From a candidate division WWE3 bacterium (lineage in GTDB: Bacteria; Patescibacteriota; WWE3; UBA101185; UBA10185), in NCBI GenBank assembly GCA_012798315.1, contig JAAZNL010000012.1, positions 1-50,422 of the forward strand: a DNA stretch of 50,422 nt, read 5' to 3'. The position numbers and the translations under genes are program-made. Shown in pieces: positions 32,900 to 42,287 of the stretch (its first letter is position 1; every line of letters begins with the position of its first letter). The notes under the pieces were generated by a model. That model searched no databases. It was not told where the DNA came from and saw only the letters and a list, made by a program, of their open reading frames with translations.

Positions 32900-35800
32900 T
32901 TAATCTCCTTGTTTAAAATTCTTAGTTAATACAAAAGACACCGCAACAAGTATAAATCCAATATACTCCAGTATCTGAGGCCAAAAAAAGATTTTAACAT
33001 TAGATTGGTCAAATTCTCCCGGGAATATCCAACCATTTGACCAGTTATTCACCATTACGTGCTTGGCATTACAAGGCTTAAATCCACACAAAGCTACCCA
33101 GCCAGATTCATATGCCTGGTTATAAATTAGAAGTTTCTCGTTCCCATTAAAAGGTACGTCATTATGAACGTTGCGGATAAAATCATACGGAAACGGTGTG
33201 AGCGCGATATATTCCAACTCATTTATACTTATCCCGCTGCCGAATATTAAATTACTAATATTTACGGTATAACCGGAACCTTTACCCATGGGAGGAACCA
33301 AAAAATAGTGAGTTGTGTAATCTGTACCTACACCAAGGGAGACGTACAAATCACAACGTTTAGAGTATTCATTAGTTAAACATACTCTCAAAGGAATACC
33401 TTCTATGTTTTTTGCCCTAATCTCCAAAATATATCCTGTATCATGCCTCGCAAATGGAAATGGAAAGGAATCGCAAAGTGAATCGCCCCTAGATTCATAT
33501 CGGATATGGCTGTCTTTTATTATGTCAACTTTGGATACGCCAAAGTCACGCTGGCCTGTATTACAAAATCTTGGATTGTAATTTAATGACGTAACGTTTC
33601 CCGAGAAATTTAAGTCCTTTTTTAGTGTCATCCGGCCGAAGAACTCTCCTTCCAATTTGGTTAACGGGCTAATATCCAATTTATTACTTAGTAAAGATTC
33701 AAAAGAAAAGATTTTGAGATTCTTATAAGCAACAGCGGTTTCTTCGTTTTTGAGGACGGCACGGGCGGAAAAGCGTAAAAAATACTCTGAGGATTCACCG
33801 CTTTGTGGAGCATTTATCAAAGCGTAGGCTTCACCATTTTTTAATGGTTCGTTTACGCATAATCCGCTCTGGGTGTCCAGCAAACAAATACTTGGTATAG
33901 AACCAAATTCTTCCGTTTCGGCACTAATTTTTAATACCTGAGTATTAAAATCTTCGGGTCTAACCAGATCCCAAAGGTTCAATGTAACGCAGGCATCCAA
34001 GTCTCTGGCTCCAATCTTGAATCCGCCGGGAACTTTAGCAATCAAGTAAGATGATTGTGTGCCCGTATCGCTGCACCTTTCAATTCGGGACATCATTTCT
34101 ACTAGCTTAAGTTCTCTTTCTACCGGCTTAAGTACTTCAAATGTTAGAGGTATGCTGGGATTAATCTTTACAAAACCAAGATTTTTGTATTCTTCGGTAA
34201 GGTCTGCCTTGCTAAAAGACACCAGATTGTTATCCAATTTAAGAACTGTTTTATCTTCAATACTTACTTTAAAATTATATTCAAATACACGCGAACGTAT
34301 AAAACCCGGTACGTCCTCCAGTTTTAGGGTGTATGAGTCGCTTTCTTCCGCGTTCTTTTTAAGGTAGACATAATATTGAACGTAATCATCAATATCAGTG
34401 GCATTTAATTTGGCAAAAGTTAATCTGTTAGTAAAATAAGTATTTTCTTTGTCCGAAGATATAAACTTTTTAGAAATGCTTTCATCGTAATTTGTGATGC
34501 CAAGGTACGGAAAATTCTTACTGGAATCGTTTACATAATTACCGTATTTTTCGTATATAGGATCGGTATATTCCTTAAACAAAGAATCGTTAGAATAAGC
34601 AAAAGTATCAACTTTCTCGGTTAGAGTAAAGTCTTTTTTAGGAGTGTATTTATACAGCTTAAGCCCTTCACCAAAATCTTTTTCTAAAGCAATGCGATTG
34701 GAAACACCCATTAATTCTTTGGTTTGAGGATAAAACATAAGCTGTTCAGGAGATCCGGGGCTTAAAACGCTCTCATCAAGTAATATCCAACGTATTTTGT
34801 ATTTTTCCAAAGTAGTTTCCAAACGCGCAACATCCTCAGAATAAATAGCCAAACTCATTTCCTGATAATATTGTTCGTTAAGCAGGTTCCACCTATCGAA
34901 CTCCCTATCCAGCAAAGGTTGCTTAATTCCGAACCACAAAAAACCTGCTCCTTGGTAACCAAGTTTAGTTTGAGGATTCCAATTGTGGTAAACCCACCCC
35001 CAAAATGACTCAATGGGTAAATCTGCTACTCGTCCATACTCTTTTTGCTGTCCCAAGTACTCAAACATTTTAAAATATCTCGAAGGGATATCTACGCGCA
35101 TTGTAGGGCTTATGAGACGACCGTTAAGTGCCGGTAACATGTACCATAACAATGAAAGCACGACTATTGAGTACATATATAGGTATGAAGTGAAAACAAG
35201 GGAACTTTTCTTCAATAATTTGTCTACTACCCACCCTACATACCCAATAAATATTCCAAAATACACTCCGTAAGTAAACATCAATAATATGGAAAACTTT
35301 GTAAACGGAAATCTGAATGCTTCTTTGAAAATAGGAAAGGTATTTTGCAGAAATACAAACACAAACCCCAAGGGCGGATTCACATTAAATAGGAAAAACA
35401 AACATATGACAAACACCGACAGTAAAGACATTGCGTATCGGTTACGCGTTACAAAAGATATTAATATACCGGTCAGAATCACCGCGAAAATGCCATAACC
35501 TATTTCCGCAACATACGGACGCGTCAAGTGAAACTGCCATTCATCAAGCAACTCGCCAAACTGACCTCCCCCAACGTGCTCTCCCCAATTGAATAAAAAA
35601 TTCCTAAGTAAAGCTACGTGCTCGATACGGCCAAATTCTTTATTCTGCAAAAATGCTTCCTCCGAAAATAAATGGTGAATTTTAGATTGGTTAATACTGG
35701 TACTGTGGTTTATGACAAAATACAAATTCGGCAAAAACCAAAAGGAGTTAATTAAAAAAGTGAAACTAATAAGAATAAACACCCTTTGAACAGTTACCGA

Positions 35801-36565
35801 AGTTCTGAGAGCAGGTTTTTCCAATTTATACCTAAATCGAAGCTTATTAATGAAATCCATTACAACCGCGCCAAGTACCAAAATGCCGAAAAAGGCTCCA
35901 AAATTCATTAAATATGCATAAAATAATGTCGGGGTGTGAGCCTGAGGTATTATCAGTAAAGACATTAGAAGGAATAAAGTAATGTGCCGCCTGCTCCCGT
36001 CCTCAAAATACTTGCACGCCGAATACATAACCAAACCCAGTAGCCCGTAATGCACTAAAAACATCTCTAAAGGAACATAATAATGCTGCAGAGTTCCAAG
36101 ATTAAGTAAATACAGAAGTCCGCCGGAAAAAGCACCTAAACGTGCCTGCTGAGATGAAAGGTTTTTAAGAATGATTCGGTTTAAAAATATATAAACCCCA
36201 AGAGGCCCCGCAACCAACATAAAAAAAGCAAAACCATATCGGAGTTGATCTAAATATAAAAAGAGGCTAAGGAATTCCATTATTAAAATTCTGGGAATTT
36301 CGGAAGCGTGCGCCTGAGAACCGACCGCGCCAAGACCCTGATGTGTCTGCCAAACCGCATCCAAGATGCGCGGCCAATATATATTAAAGTTAAATTCCGG
36401 ATGAAGCGTGTCCCAACCGGTTAAAAAAGTTCCCGGATCGTAATTGCGCAGGGCTATAACAAATGTTAATAAACCCAACAGAATAGGTGCAAAATGGCTA
36501 ACAATATTCTTTTTTATGACTGCAAAAGGAATTTGCTTGTAAAAATCTCTTATCTTAATGGGCAT
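32900..36565 (-). CDS. very large GT-C-type membrane glycosyltransferase-like protein
   Basis: 1221 aa. About 12 membrane helices in the first ~480 residues, with TGWDTLHPEFNFNIYWP in the first outside loop. The acidic residue there fits a GT-C catalytic position. An outside region of ~680 aa rich in beta strands follows, and a last helix at the C-terminus (YIGFILVAVSFVLTK). The plan resembles actinobacterial arabinofuranosyltransferase-type or YfhO-type proteins; the substrate is unknown. It probably adds sugars from lipid carriers to surface glycans or proteins. Operon with galE. Predicted leaderless: TGC-TATACT (36573-36578), seven bases, ATG. Confidence 0.72.
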   Translation of the reverse strand: MPIKIRDFYKQIPFAVIKKNIVSHFAPILLGLLTFVIALRNYDPGTFLTGWDTLHPEFNFNIYWPRILDAVWQTHQGLGAVGSQAHASEIPRILIMEFLSLFLYLDQLRYGFAFFMLVAGPLGVYIFLNRIILKNLSSQQARLGAFSGGLLYLLNLGTLQHYYVPLEMFLVHYGLLGLVMYSACKYFEDGSRRHITLFLLMSLLIIPQAHTPTLFYAYLMNFGAFFGILVLGAVVMDFINKLRFRYKLEKPALRTSVTVQRVFILISFTFLINSFWFLPNLYFVINHSTSINQSKIHHLFSEEAFLQNKEFGRIEHVALLRNFLFNWGEHVGGGQFGELLDEWQFHLTRPYVAEIGYGIFAVILTGILISFVTRNRYAMSLLSVFVICLFFLFNVNPPLGFVFVFLQNTFPIFKEAFRFPFTKFSILLMFTYGVYFGIFIGYVGWVVDKLLKKSSLVFTSYLYMYSIVVLSLLWYMLPALNGRLISPTMRVDIPSRYFKMFEYLGQQKEYGRVADLPIESFWGWVYHNWNPQTKLGYQGAGFLWFGIKQPLLDREFDRWNLLNEQYYQEMSLAIYSEDVARLETTLEKYKIRWILLDESVLSPGSPEQLMFYPQTKELMGVSNRIALEKDFGEGLKLYKYTPKKDFTLTEKVDTFAYSNDSLFKEYTDPIYEKYGNYVNDSSKNFPYLGITNYDESISKKFISSDKENTYFTNRLTFAKLNATDIDDYVQYYVYLKKNAEESDSYTLKLEDVPGFIRSRVFEYNFKVSIEDKTVLKLDNNLVSFSKADLTEEYKNLGFVKINPSIPLTFEVLKPVERELKLVEMMSRIERCSDTGTQSSYLIAKVPGGFKIGARDLDACVTLNLWDLVRPEDFNTQVLKISAETEEFGSIPSICLLDTQSGLCVNEPLKNGEAYALINAPQSGESSEYFLRFSARAVLKNEETAVAYKNLKIFSFESLLSNKLDISPLTKLEGEFFGRMTLKKDLNFSGNVTSLNYNPRFCNTGQRDFGVSKVDIIKDSHIRYESRGDSLCDSFPFPFARHDTGYILEIRAKNIEGIPLRVCLTNEYSKRCDLYVSLGVGTDYTTHYFLVPPMGKGSGYTVNISNLIFGSGISINELEYIALTPFPYDFIRNVHNDVPFNGNEKLLIYNQAYESGWVALCGFKPCNAKHVMVNNWSNGWIFPGEFDQSNVKIFFWPQILEYIGFILVAVSFVLTKNFKQGD

Positions 36566-36572
36566 TAATAAA

Positions 36573-36581
36573 AGTATAGCA
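36573..36581 (-). promoter_or_regulatory. extended -10 of the 1221-aa gene, predicted leaderless
   Basis: Minus-strand TGC-TATACT, hexamer 36573-36578, seven bases before ATG 36565. Confidence 0.6.
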
Positions 36582-36619
36582 TCGTTAAATGAGGGTAAGA
36601 ATGGCCTACAGAAAAAGTT

Positions 36620-36665
36620 AGAGCCGCAAACCAGAAGAAATAAATTTCTCTGTATTTGCGGCTCT
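36620..36665 (-). terminator. terminator of GC-rich cassette 3
   Basis: AGAGCCGCAAA (36620-36630) pairs perfectly with TTTGCGGCTCT (36655-36665), with an inner AGAAAT/ATTTCT helix. On the minus strand it is followed by AACTTTTTC; on the plus strand by TTTTA. It is 52 bp past the stop of the 449-aa gene. Confidence 0.8.
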
Positions 36666-36716
36666 TTTACGTACTTCTAAAGCTTTACAATTAATAACGA
36701 ACAGGATGCTGTGCGG

Positions 36717-38066
36717 TCAAGGCGTGGTAACGGTTACGACACCAATTGCATCCTGATAGCCCGGCTGGCTAACGGTAACGGTGAAAACACGAGAACCAAC
36801 CAAAACGCCAGCCGGAACGTTAATCCAAAACTCTGACGGGTTTAAACCCACCTTCAAAGTTCCGATCCAGGTCCACGTTCCCGCAACATAGTTTGACGCT
36901 CCTTCCAATCCTACAGCCTTGTTGAAGGTTGTGGGTTCGAGGCCGGTGAAGGACGCAACGGTGAGAGTCACTTCCCCAATGGGATCGGATGTTTTGGGAT
37001 AGACGGCCAGATTGATGGAGAACGCGCGATCCGTAATTAGAGTTCCGGTTGCCCGAGAATCATTCGTACCGTCCGAAGCTGAAACATCAAGGTTGACTTG
37101 GGATGCTTCTGGCGCGGCCGGAACCGTGACGATTGGCAGATAGACCGCGTGAACCTGTGCTACAGGGGGCGGCTCGGCTGGATTCGTGACGCTGTATACA
37201 ATCTGAAATGGCTCGCCCATTTCGACAGAAGTCACCGTCCACGTATATTCCCGGGTTTCCTGATAGAACGTGTTGTTCGTCACATTCACCCAGAACTCGG
37301 TGGCGGCATACGGCGCAAAGTCACCAACCCAAGTGTACGTGCCAGTCGCGGGATCATAAACAGGGCTCACGACCACAGACGCGCCAAAGTGAATCTCAGG
37401 CGCCATGTCAGAATCGTAACCCTGCAGGACCAAGTTTACCGGTAGCGCGTGGTTCGCATTGTGGTAGAACGCGGCGCCGGTGGTAAACCCGACAGTTGTC
37501 GTCAACGATGTTTCCCCGCTGCCCCCGATGTCATCGCTCACCCAAGTGCTCGCGGTCACGTTGACCGTCTCAGGTGGGGGCGCTTCGCAAGTGTTAATCA
37601 GCGTGAAAATTTTGGCGACCGGATCAAATCCGTCGACTTCGACCGTGAGTTGGAATTGGGTTGTGGTGTTGTAGAACACATTGTCCCCAACCGATACCCA
37701 CAACTCACTCGGACCTTGATCTGCCGGCAACAATAAACCGTCCCATTCCCACGAGGCAGATTGTTCGTCGTAGACCATATCTCCCCTGCCCATAAGCCCG
37801 GCTGAAACGTGTCCGGTGCTGTTGGATTCAGGAATATAGCCTCCTCCAAACGTAACAACCGCGTGAACCCCCGGCGTTCCTTCAGGGAGGTAAATTGCAC
37901 TCCCTGTAGTAAACGCCTGACAGGTCGACAATTCGGATGGATGGCTTGCACCATCGGTCACCATGAACGTGTCGACCACAACATCAGCTGTCTGCGCTTG
38001 CGCAGGCAGGGTGCTATTTCCCAAAAGGGCTAACAGCACAAGCATACAAACCAAAGTCTTTTTCAC
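36717..38066 (-). CDS. secreted three-repeat beta protein, unknown function (GC-rich cassette 3)
   Basis: 449 aa from a GTG with Shine-Dalgarno GGAGGT. A signal peptide MKKTLVCMLVLLALLGNS...AQAQ is followed by three related beta domains. Each holds a variant of FTTGxAxY, then a W-x-W(D/V)G-L step, then E-(F/L)-W-(V/I)-(N/S)-V, around 50-165, 170-290 and 325-449. A Pro-rich linker AVYLPIVTVPAAPEA separates the last. No sorting motif or anchor is seen, so it is released or held by other contacts. The line 37201-37260 is 31/60 G+C against 23/60 in the neighbouring gene (39241-39300), and codon choice is visibly different. The YLPIV phrase is reminiscent of Chloroflexi secreted proteins; that is memory, not a search. 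Confidence 0.72.
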   Translation of the reverse strand: MKKTLVCMLVLLALLGNSTLPAQAQTADVVVDTFMVTDGASHPSELSTCQAFTTGSAIYLPEGTPGVHAVVTFGGGYIPESNSTGHVSAGLMGRGDMVYDEQSASWEWDGLLLPADQGPSELWVSVGDNVFYNTTTQFQLTVEVDGFDPVAKIFTLINTCEAPPPETVNVTASTWVSDDIGGSGETSLTTTVGFTTGAAFYHNANHALPVNLVLQGYDSDMAPEIHFGASVVVSPVYDPATGTYTWVGDFAPYAATEFWVNVTNNTFYQETREYTWTVTSVEMGEPFQIVYSVTNPAEPPPVAQVHAVYLPIVTVPAAPEASQVNLDVSASDGTNDSRATGTLITDRAFSINLAVYPKTSDPIGEVTLTVASFTGLEPTTFNKAVGLEGASNYVAGTWTWIGTLKVGLNPSEFWINVPAGVLVGSRVFTVTVSQPGYQDAIGVVTVTTP

Positions 38067-38134
38067 GTGTACCTCCGGTATGCAGGATGATGAACGTTTG
38101 TAAAGAGTTGAAATTTAAAGCTTTAGAATTGTAA

Positions 38135-38160
38135 GGATCACCTCCATTTAATAGTGGAGT
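38135..38160 (-). promoter_or_regulatory. leader hairpin and standby ribosome site complementary to 16S 3' end
   Basis: On the minus strand a CTCCA/TGGAG hairpin leads into GGAGGTGATCC (38135-38145), an 11-base perfect complement of the conserved 16S rRNA 3' end. No start codon is within normal distance; the real start with a second GGAGGT is about 70 nt further at 38066. It may be a ribosome standby or a regulatory site. Confidence 0.5.
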
Positions 38161-38176
38161 CTAATAGGATAAGCGA

Positions 38177-38205
38177 ATTATACACTATAGGATATGAAAA
38201 TTCAA
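38177..38205 (-). promoter_or_regulatory. promoter of GC-rich cassette 3 with CTATAG box
   Basis: Minus strand TTGAAT (38200-38205), 17-bp spacer, TATAAT (38177-38182). ATCCTATAG lies in the spacer, with CTATAG at 38185-38190. The -35 is five bases past the stop of the upstream gene. Confidence 0.75.
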
Positions 38206-38210
38206 TGAAG

Positions 38211-40514
38211 TTAAAGGTTTTCCACGTAAGGATAGAAGCAAATTGCTTTACCTTCATAACAAGGGAAAAATCCCCAATCTGCGGGAAAATGCACTATAGA
38301 TTGATTCGAACTGCTTACTTCTATTTGCAGTAAACCGTCCAAGGGTACTTCAAAGTATTTATCGTCACCTTCGAGCCATTTATTATTCCACTGCCAGCCC
38401 GCGGTAGCGTAAGCTATAAAAACCTTACTGCCGAAAGCGGATTTTTCGTTGGATACTAAAACAGCTTTTTTCTCCGGATCGTAACGAACTATACTTTCGG
38501 GATCAAATAACCCTGTGAATTGTGATCTGGGCGTGATTTTAAAATCGTTATAGATATATTCGTTGCCGGATTCATTAACTACATTTTTATAGTTGGAATC
38601 AACAATAAACTCACCGTTTTCAAATAACCAGCCTCTTAGTTCTTTTATATCCTGTTGGTCCGTAGGAAGATCGATGCGAATTCGCACTATATTATCAAGT
38701 TTGATACGACGCTCACTTCCTCCCCCGCTCACGTTAATAACTGCCTCTTCACCGTTACTGTTGTATAAGAAAACCTTAAACGGAAGACCTCCGGTTTTTG
38801 TACGATCGACAAACAAAATATTTCCAAGGCTAATCCGCAAACTGTCCGGACGGACGTCAGGATTTACAAATGTAAGGTAATTGTCCCGTTTAAAAAGACT
38901 TAAAACATTGCCATCAGGCATTTCAAAAGTGGTAACTAATTTAAAATCAGGATCTTTTCCCGATAAAAAGTAGTCGCGCAATTGTATTAATACCGCATAA
39001 TTACGTAAACCGGTAGGACCGGGATCTTTAGGAACCAAAGCAAACTGGATGTTTTTAATGTAGTCAGATAACTCAGATTCCGTGAATGGGGTAAATTGAA
39101 AATACGGGACTATAATCTCCATTCGATCAAACCTGTTTTGTCTCCTGTACATTTCAAACGAGGCCAACGAATAATACCGATTATCCGACAACTCTAGCAC
39201 TTTATATTGGGCAGCGATAAGAGGATCTTCTTTACTCCTGGATTCAATATATTGGATAATTTCGTTTCCGCGCCAATCGTTAGGATTTGCCGCATATGAA
39301 TAAGGCTCGTAATACCAGCCATGGTAGTAAGGACCCCCTATCAAATACGCCAGCGGCTTTAAGTTTTGCGGAAGCATCTTAAACTGATTAAAGGACATGA
39401 AAAAGAAGATAAACATTAAATAAACAGAGTATGTACCGCGCAAGATGTTGGCAAACTTAACATTGAGATATAACAGGGTGTACGCAATGTAAAAAGCAAA
39501 AATCGGCGTTAACGGCAGAACATAGCGCAAATCTTTATTTTGAATCAAGGTAAATACTATATAAGGAATTGCCATTAGCAGCATTAAATGACGTCCAAAT
39601 GGAACGTTTCGTTTGTCGAACATGTAAACGGAAAAGGCCAAAAGTAATACTGATATAAAACTGATTTGATGCGACATTATCAGCTTGAGATAATGAAACA
39701 TACTCTCAAAACTCAAAACATTTTCAGGGTCTCCTATTTCACCATGTGATGTGATGCTGACAATATTAACTATGTTGTTGTAGTTGGCTATATACCAAGG
39801 AATAGCTATAAAAATAACCAAGAGCAAACCCTGGAGTATGTTGACAACTCTTTCCCTGTGAAACAGCTCTTTGTTTTTTAGAGGCTTATAAATAACTTCA
39901 ACCACAAAAGGCACAATTAAAAACACGAAACCATACCATTTAGTTAACTGAATAAGGTTAAAAACAATAAAGAAAATTATGGAATTTCTTCGATTTTTTA
40001 AGGAGTCGGAGTTTATTAGGTAGTAATAGGCCATTAATATCAGCGCTACAACCGGAATATCTAAGTGAAACTGCCTACTCTGCTCCCAAACGTGGGGAAA
40101 AAATGAATAGATAAATGCCGTAAAAACAGCTAATTTTTCATCTTTAAAGTAGAAGTTAACAATTTTATATAGGTAAAAAATGGAAAGCGCGAAAAAGAAA
40201 GTACCTACGTATATTGCATTAAAGTAATTGCTGCCAAGTAACAATATAAGTACACCACCGGTAAGTTGAACTAAAGGAGGATAATAATCCGAAATACGCA
40301 TAAAATCGGAAAACGATATGTCACCAAACACCAGGGCTGGAATTTTTTGTGCAAATAGGAAACTTAAGCCCAAATGCCCCGCACTATCCCAGGTAGGAGG
40401 CGCATTGTTTACTGAATGCCAAACCACATTAAGAACAACATGAAAAAAAATAACTAAAATAATTAGTAAATGATTTCGGTTTAATTTATCGATTAAGTCC
40501 TTAATACGATTCAT
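38211..40514 (-). CDS. GT-C membrane glycosyltransferase (ArnT/PMT-like)
   Basis: 767 aa from ATG 40514 (MNRIKDLIDKLNRNHLLIIL); the frame extends 12 codons further but a -10 lies there. About 11-12 helices in the first ~400 residues, with APPTWDSAGHLGLSFLFAQK in the first outside loop; the Asp there is the usual GT-C catalytic acid. FHLDIPVVALILMAYYYL and KDLRYVLPLTPIFAFYIAY follow. The C-terminal ~350 aa is an outside beta-rich domain. It probably transfers a sugar from a polyprenyl phosphate carrier to a surface acceptor. Predicted leaderless: TGC-TAAAAT (40522-40527), seven bases, ATG. Confidence 0.82.
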   Translation of the reverse strand: MNRIKDLIDKLNRNHLLIILVIFFHVVLNVVWHSVNNAPPTWDSAGHLGLSFLFAQKIPALVFGDISFSDFMRISDYYPPLVQLTGGVLILLLGSNYFNAIYVGTFFFALSIFYLYKIVNFYFKDEKLAVFTAFIYSFFPHVWEQSRQFHLDIPVVALILMAYYYLINSDSLKNRRNSIIFFIVFNLIQLTKWYGFVFLIVPFVVEVIYKPLKNKELFHRERVVNILQGLLLVIFIAIPWYIANYNNIVNIVSITSHGEIGDPENVLSFESMFHYLKLIMSHQISFISVLLLAFSVYMFDKRNVPFGRHLMLLMAIPYIVFTLIQNKDLRYVLPLTPIFAFYIAYTLLYLNVKFANILRGTYSVYLMFIFFFMSFNQFKMLPQNLKPLAYLIGGPYYHGWYYEPYSYAANPNDWRGNEIIQYIESRSKEDPLIAAQYKVLELSDNRYYSLASFEMYRRQNRFDRMEIIVPYFQFTPFTESELSDYIKNIQFALVPKDPGPTGLRNYAVLIQLRDYFLSGKDPDFKLVTTFEMPDGNVLSLFKRDNYLTFVNPDVRPDSLRISLGNILFVDRTKTGGLPFKVFLYNSNGEEAVINVSGGGSERRIKLDNIVRIRIDLPTDQQDIKELRGWLFENGEFIVDSNYKNVVNESGNEYIYNDFKITPRSQFTGLFDPESIVRYDPEKKAVLVSNEKSAFGSKVFIAYATAGWQWNNKWLEGDDKYFEVPLDGLLQIEVSSSNQSIVHFPADWGFFPCYEGKAICFYPYVENL

Positions 40515-40521
40515 TATATAA

Positions 40522-40530
40522 ATTTTAGCA
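40522..40530 (-). promoter_or_regulatory. extended -10 of the 767-aa gene, predicted leaderless
   Basis: Minus-strand TGC-TAAAAT, hexamer 40522-40527, seven bases before ATG 40514. It supports this start over the upstream one. Confidence 0.6.
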
Positions 40531-40582
40531 ACACTATATAGAGTTTGCATATGGCTTTGTGTTTTAAATCCAGAAACGAACA

Positions 40583-40674
40583 GGCCCCGTCAAGTATGTT
40601 TTTTACGCATAATCTTGGCGGGGCCGGGTTTGCCTAGGTAACTTTTGCCTTATGTGGGCGTTGGTTGCTAGGCA
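40583..40674 (-). terminator. tandem hairpins after GC-rich cassette 4
   Basis: On the minus strand first TGCCTAG/CTAGGCA (40668-40674 with 40631-40637), then a 12-bp GC-rich helix (40614-40625 with 40583-40594, one G-U) around a 19-base loop. No clear T-run follows. It lies 20-110 bp past the stop of the 446-aa gene. Confidence 0.65.
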
Positions 40675-40693
40675 CCTTACAGTGGTGGTGGGA

Positions 40694-42034
40694 CTACTTC
40701 AGCTGGTCGAAAACCGTCGAGCCGTCAAAGGTAGCGACAAACACAGACGGTTCGGCAGGTGCGGCCGTAAGACCAAAGGCGGTGGGCATTTCGGTCAGGG
40801 CCTTGAGCAGGACGGGCACAGTATCAGCGACGTTGAAACCGTAGCGGTATTCCTCGTGCGCGATTGTGCCGGAAGCCGTCAACCAGACTTCGTAAACGAC
40901 CGTATCGCTTCCAGCATTTGAAAGGATGACAGTTGCTGGTTCAACGAAGTCCTGCGAAATACCATCAGGGCCGATCACCTTGGAGCCTGCGGGCAATACG
41001 ATCAGATGATCCTTGCCGGCGGTGACACCGAGACGAACGGGTAACGAGATGTCGTTCACGGAAATGACGCTGGCCGGTTGGCCGAGCAGCTTCCGCATAG
41101 CGTAAACACCATCAGTTGCGCTCAATGTGGTCCAGTCAATGCTGGGCACGGGCGCGGCCGCGAAGGTCAGGTTGAACTCGTCCTTGATCTCTTCCGTGGT
41201 ATAGCTCAGCGCGTTGCCATCCCAAGTCAGGACGTAGATGTACGCCTTTTCGCAGCCATTGGTTAATCCGCAATGCGTTGGGTTTCCCACAGACAAAGCG
41301 GCCAATTTGCGATATTCGGCGGACAGTCCGGGCCGATAGATCCAGGTGCTAAAACCGGTGTCCGGGAATCCGGTCACGGTAAAGTCGGCCTGGTCGGATG
41401 AGTTGTTGATCAACAAGAACAGGTTCTCAGTGGCAGACTGCCACGGAACATTTACGATCTGTCCTTTGATCGCGATTTGCGCGTGCCCAGCGAAATTGAC
41501 GCTTTGCGAGTTGGCCGGCACCGAAATGGTTACGCCCTTTGCGGGGTTCTCGCCACGGTGATAGTTTGGCTCGACAGCAAACTTCGCGATTTCTTGCGCA
41601 TACACTTCATCCTGAGTAACAGGTTCTTTCGCAGCTTGGGCGGCAGCGGCAGCTTCGGCTTTTGCAACTTCTGCTTCGGCAATCGCGTCCAACTGGCTCT
41701 TCAGAGCATCGCGCTGTGCGATAGCGTCCTGAGCAGCGATTTGCAAAGCGGCCTGGTCGCTTACAGCCTTGGCTTTTTCTGCCACCAGCTGGTCGATCTG
41801 GACCTGCAATGCGCTTTTTTCGTCGACACTGGTCTGGACGGCGGTTTGTAACTCACCGACCTGCAGGGCCAACACATCGCGCTCAGCCGTAACCACATCC
41901 AGATCGGTCGTGGTTTGAGCCACAACGTTCCGGGCGCTGAAGAATCCGACGGTCATCAAGATCACTGCAACCACAACGACCAGGACAAGTAACACTTTCC
42001 AAGAGTTATGGAAGAACTCACCTAACGTTTTCAT
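40694..42034 (-). CDS. membrane-anchored coiled-coil surface protein, unknown function (GC-rich cassette 4)
   Basis: 446 aa from ATG 42034 with Shine-Dalgarno AAGGAGAG; the frame runs on upstream but without signals. A membrane helix at 14-33 (VLLVLVVVVAVILMTVGFF) precedes a heptad-rich Ala/Gln/Glu coiled coil at about 45-135 (AERDVLALQVGELQTAVQTS and on). A beta-rich domain of ~290 aa follows with no motif I recognise. The topology suggests a stalk carrying an outside head. The line 41641-41700 is 36/60 G+C. With its own promoter, about 250-nt leader and terminator hairpins it is a complete single-gene unit, like the 449-aa gene 2.6 kb away. Confidence 0.72.
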   Translation of the reverse strand: MKTLGEFFHNSWKVLLVLVVVVAVILMTVGFFSARNVVAQTTTDLDVVTAERDVLALQVGELQTAVQTSVDEKSALQVQIDQLVAEKAKAVSDQAALQIAAQDAIAQRDALKSQLDAIAEAEVAKAEAAAAAQAAKEPVTQDEVYAQEIAKFAVEPNYHRGENPAKGVTISVPANSQSVNFAGHAQIAIKGQIVNVPWQSATENLFLLINNSSDQADFTVTGFPDTGFSTWIYRPGLSAEYRKLAALSVGNPTHCGLTNGCEKAYIYVLTWDGNALSYTTEEIKDEFNLTFAAAPVPSIDWTTLSATDGVYAMRKLLGQPASVISVNDISLPVRLGVTAGKDHLIVLPAGSKVIGPDGISQDFVEPATVILSNAGSDTVVYEVWLTASGTIAHEEYRYGFNVADTVPVLLKALTEMPTAFGLTAAPAEPSVFVATFDGSTVFDQLK

Positions 42035-42287
42035 CTTTCTCTCCTTGGCTCGAGTGAGCCTATTGTTTTTGGTTTGAAAAAAAACGATATGCTGACTAGC
42101 AGCCTTTCCACCACCCACCATTCTGCATACAACTGGTGTTATACACAAAATGGCGGGCGTGACGGTAGAGATAAAAAATGAAAATTCACCACTCACTGAT
42201 ATTTCAATTTGCCGGTCGACCTAAATAGATCAACCAATATAGAAAATCTACAAAGCGGCTATTACCGTACTATTATAGACTGGCTGT
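42035..42287 (-). promoter_or_regulatory. long structured 5' leader of the coiled-coil protein gene
   Basis: About 245 nt between the predicted start (near 42281) and ATG 42034. It contains a GGTTGATC/GGTCGACC hairpin around 42215-42240 (8 bp with G-U pairs, loop TATTTA) and a GCTG/CAGC hairpin nearer the gene. No riboswitch class is recognised. Confidence 0.45.

Noticed and set aside
37098-37736. Several plus-strand frames of 60-115 codons opposite the GC-rich 449-aa gene
   Set aside because: Shadows caused by high GC; the minus-strand gene has a signal peptide, repeats, promoter and ribosome site.
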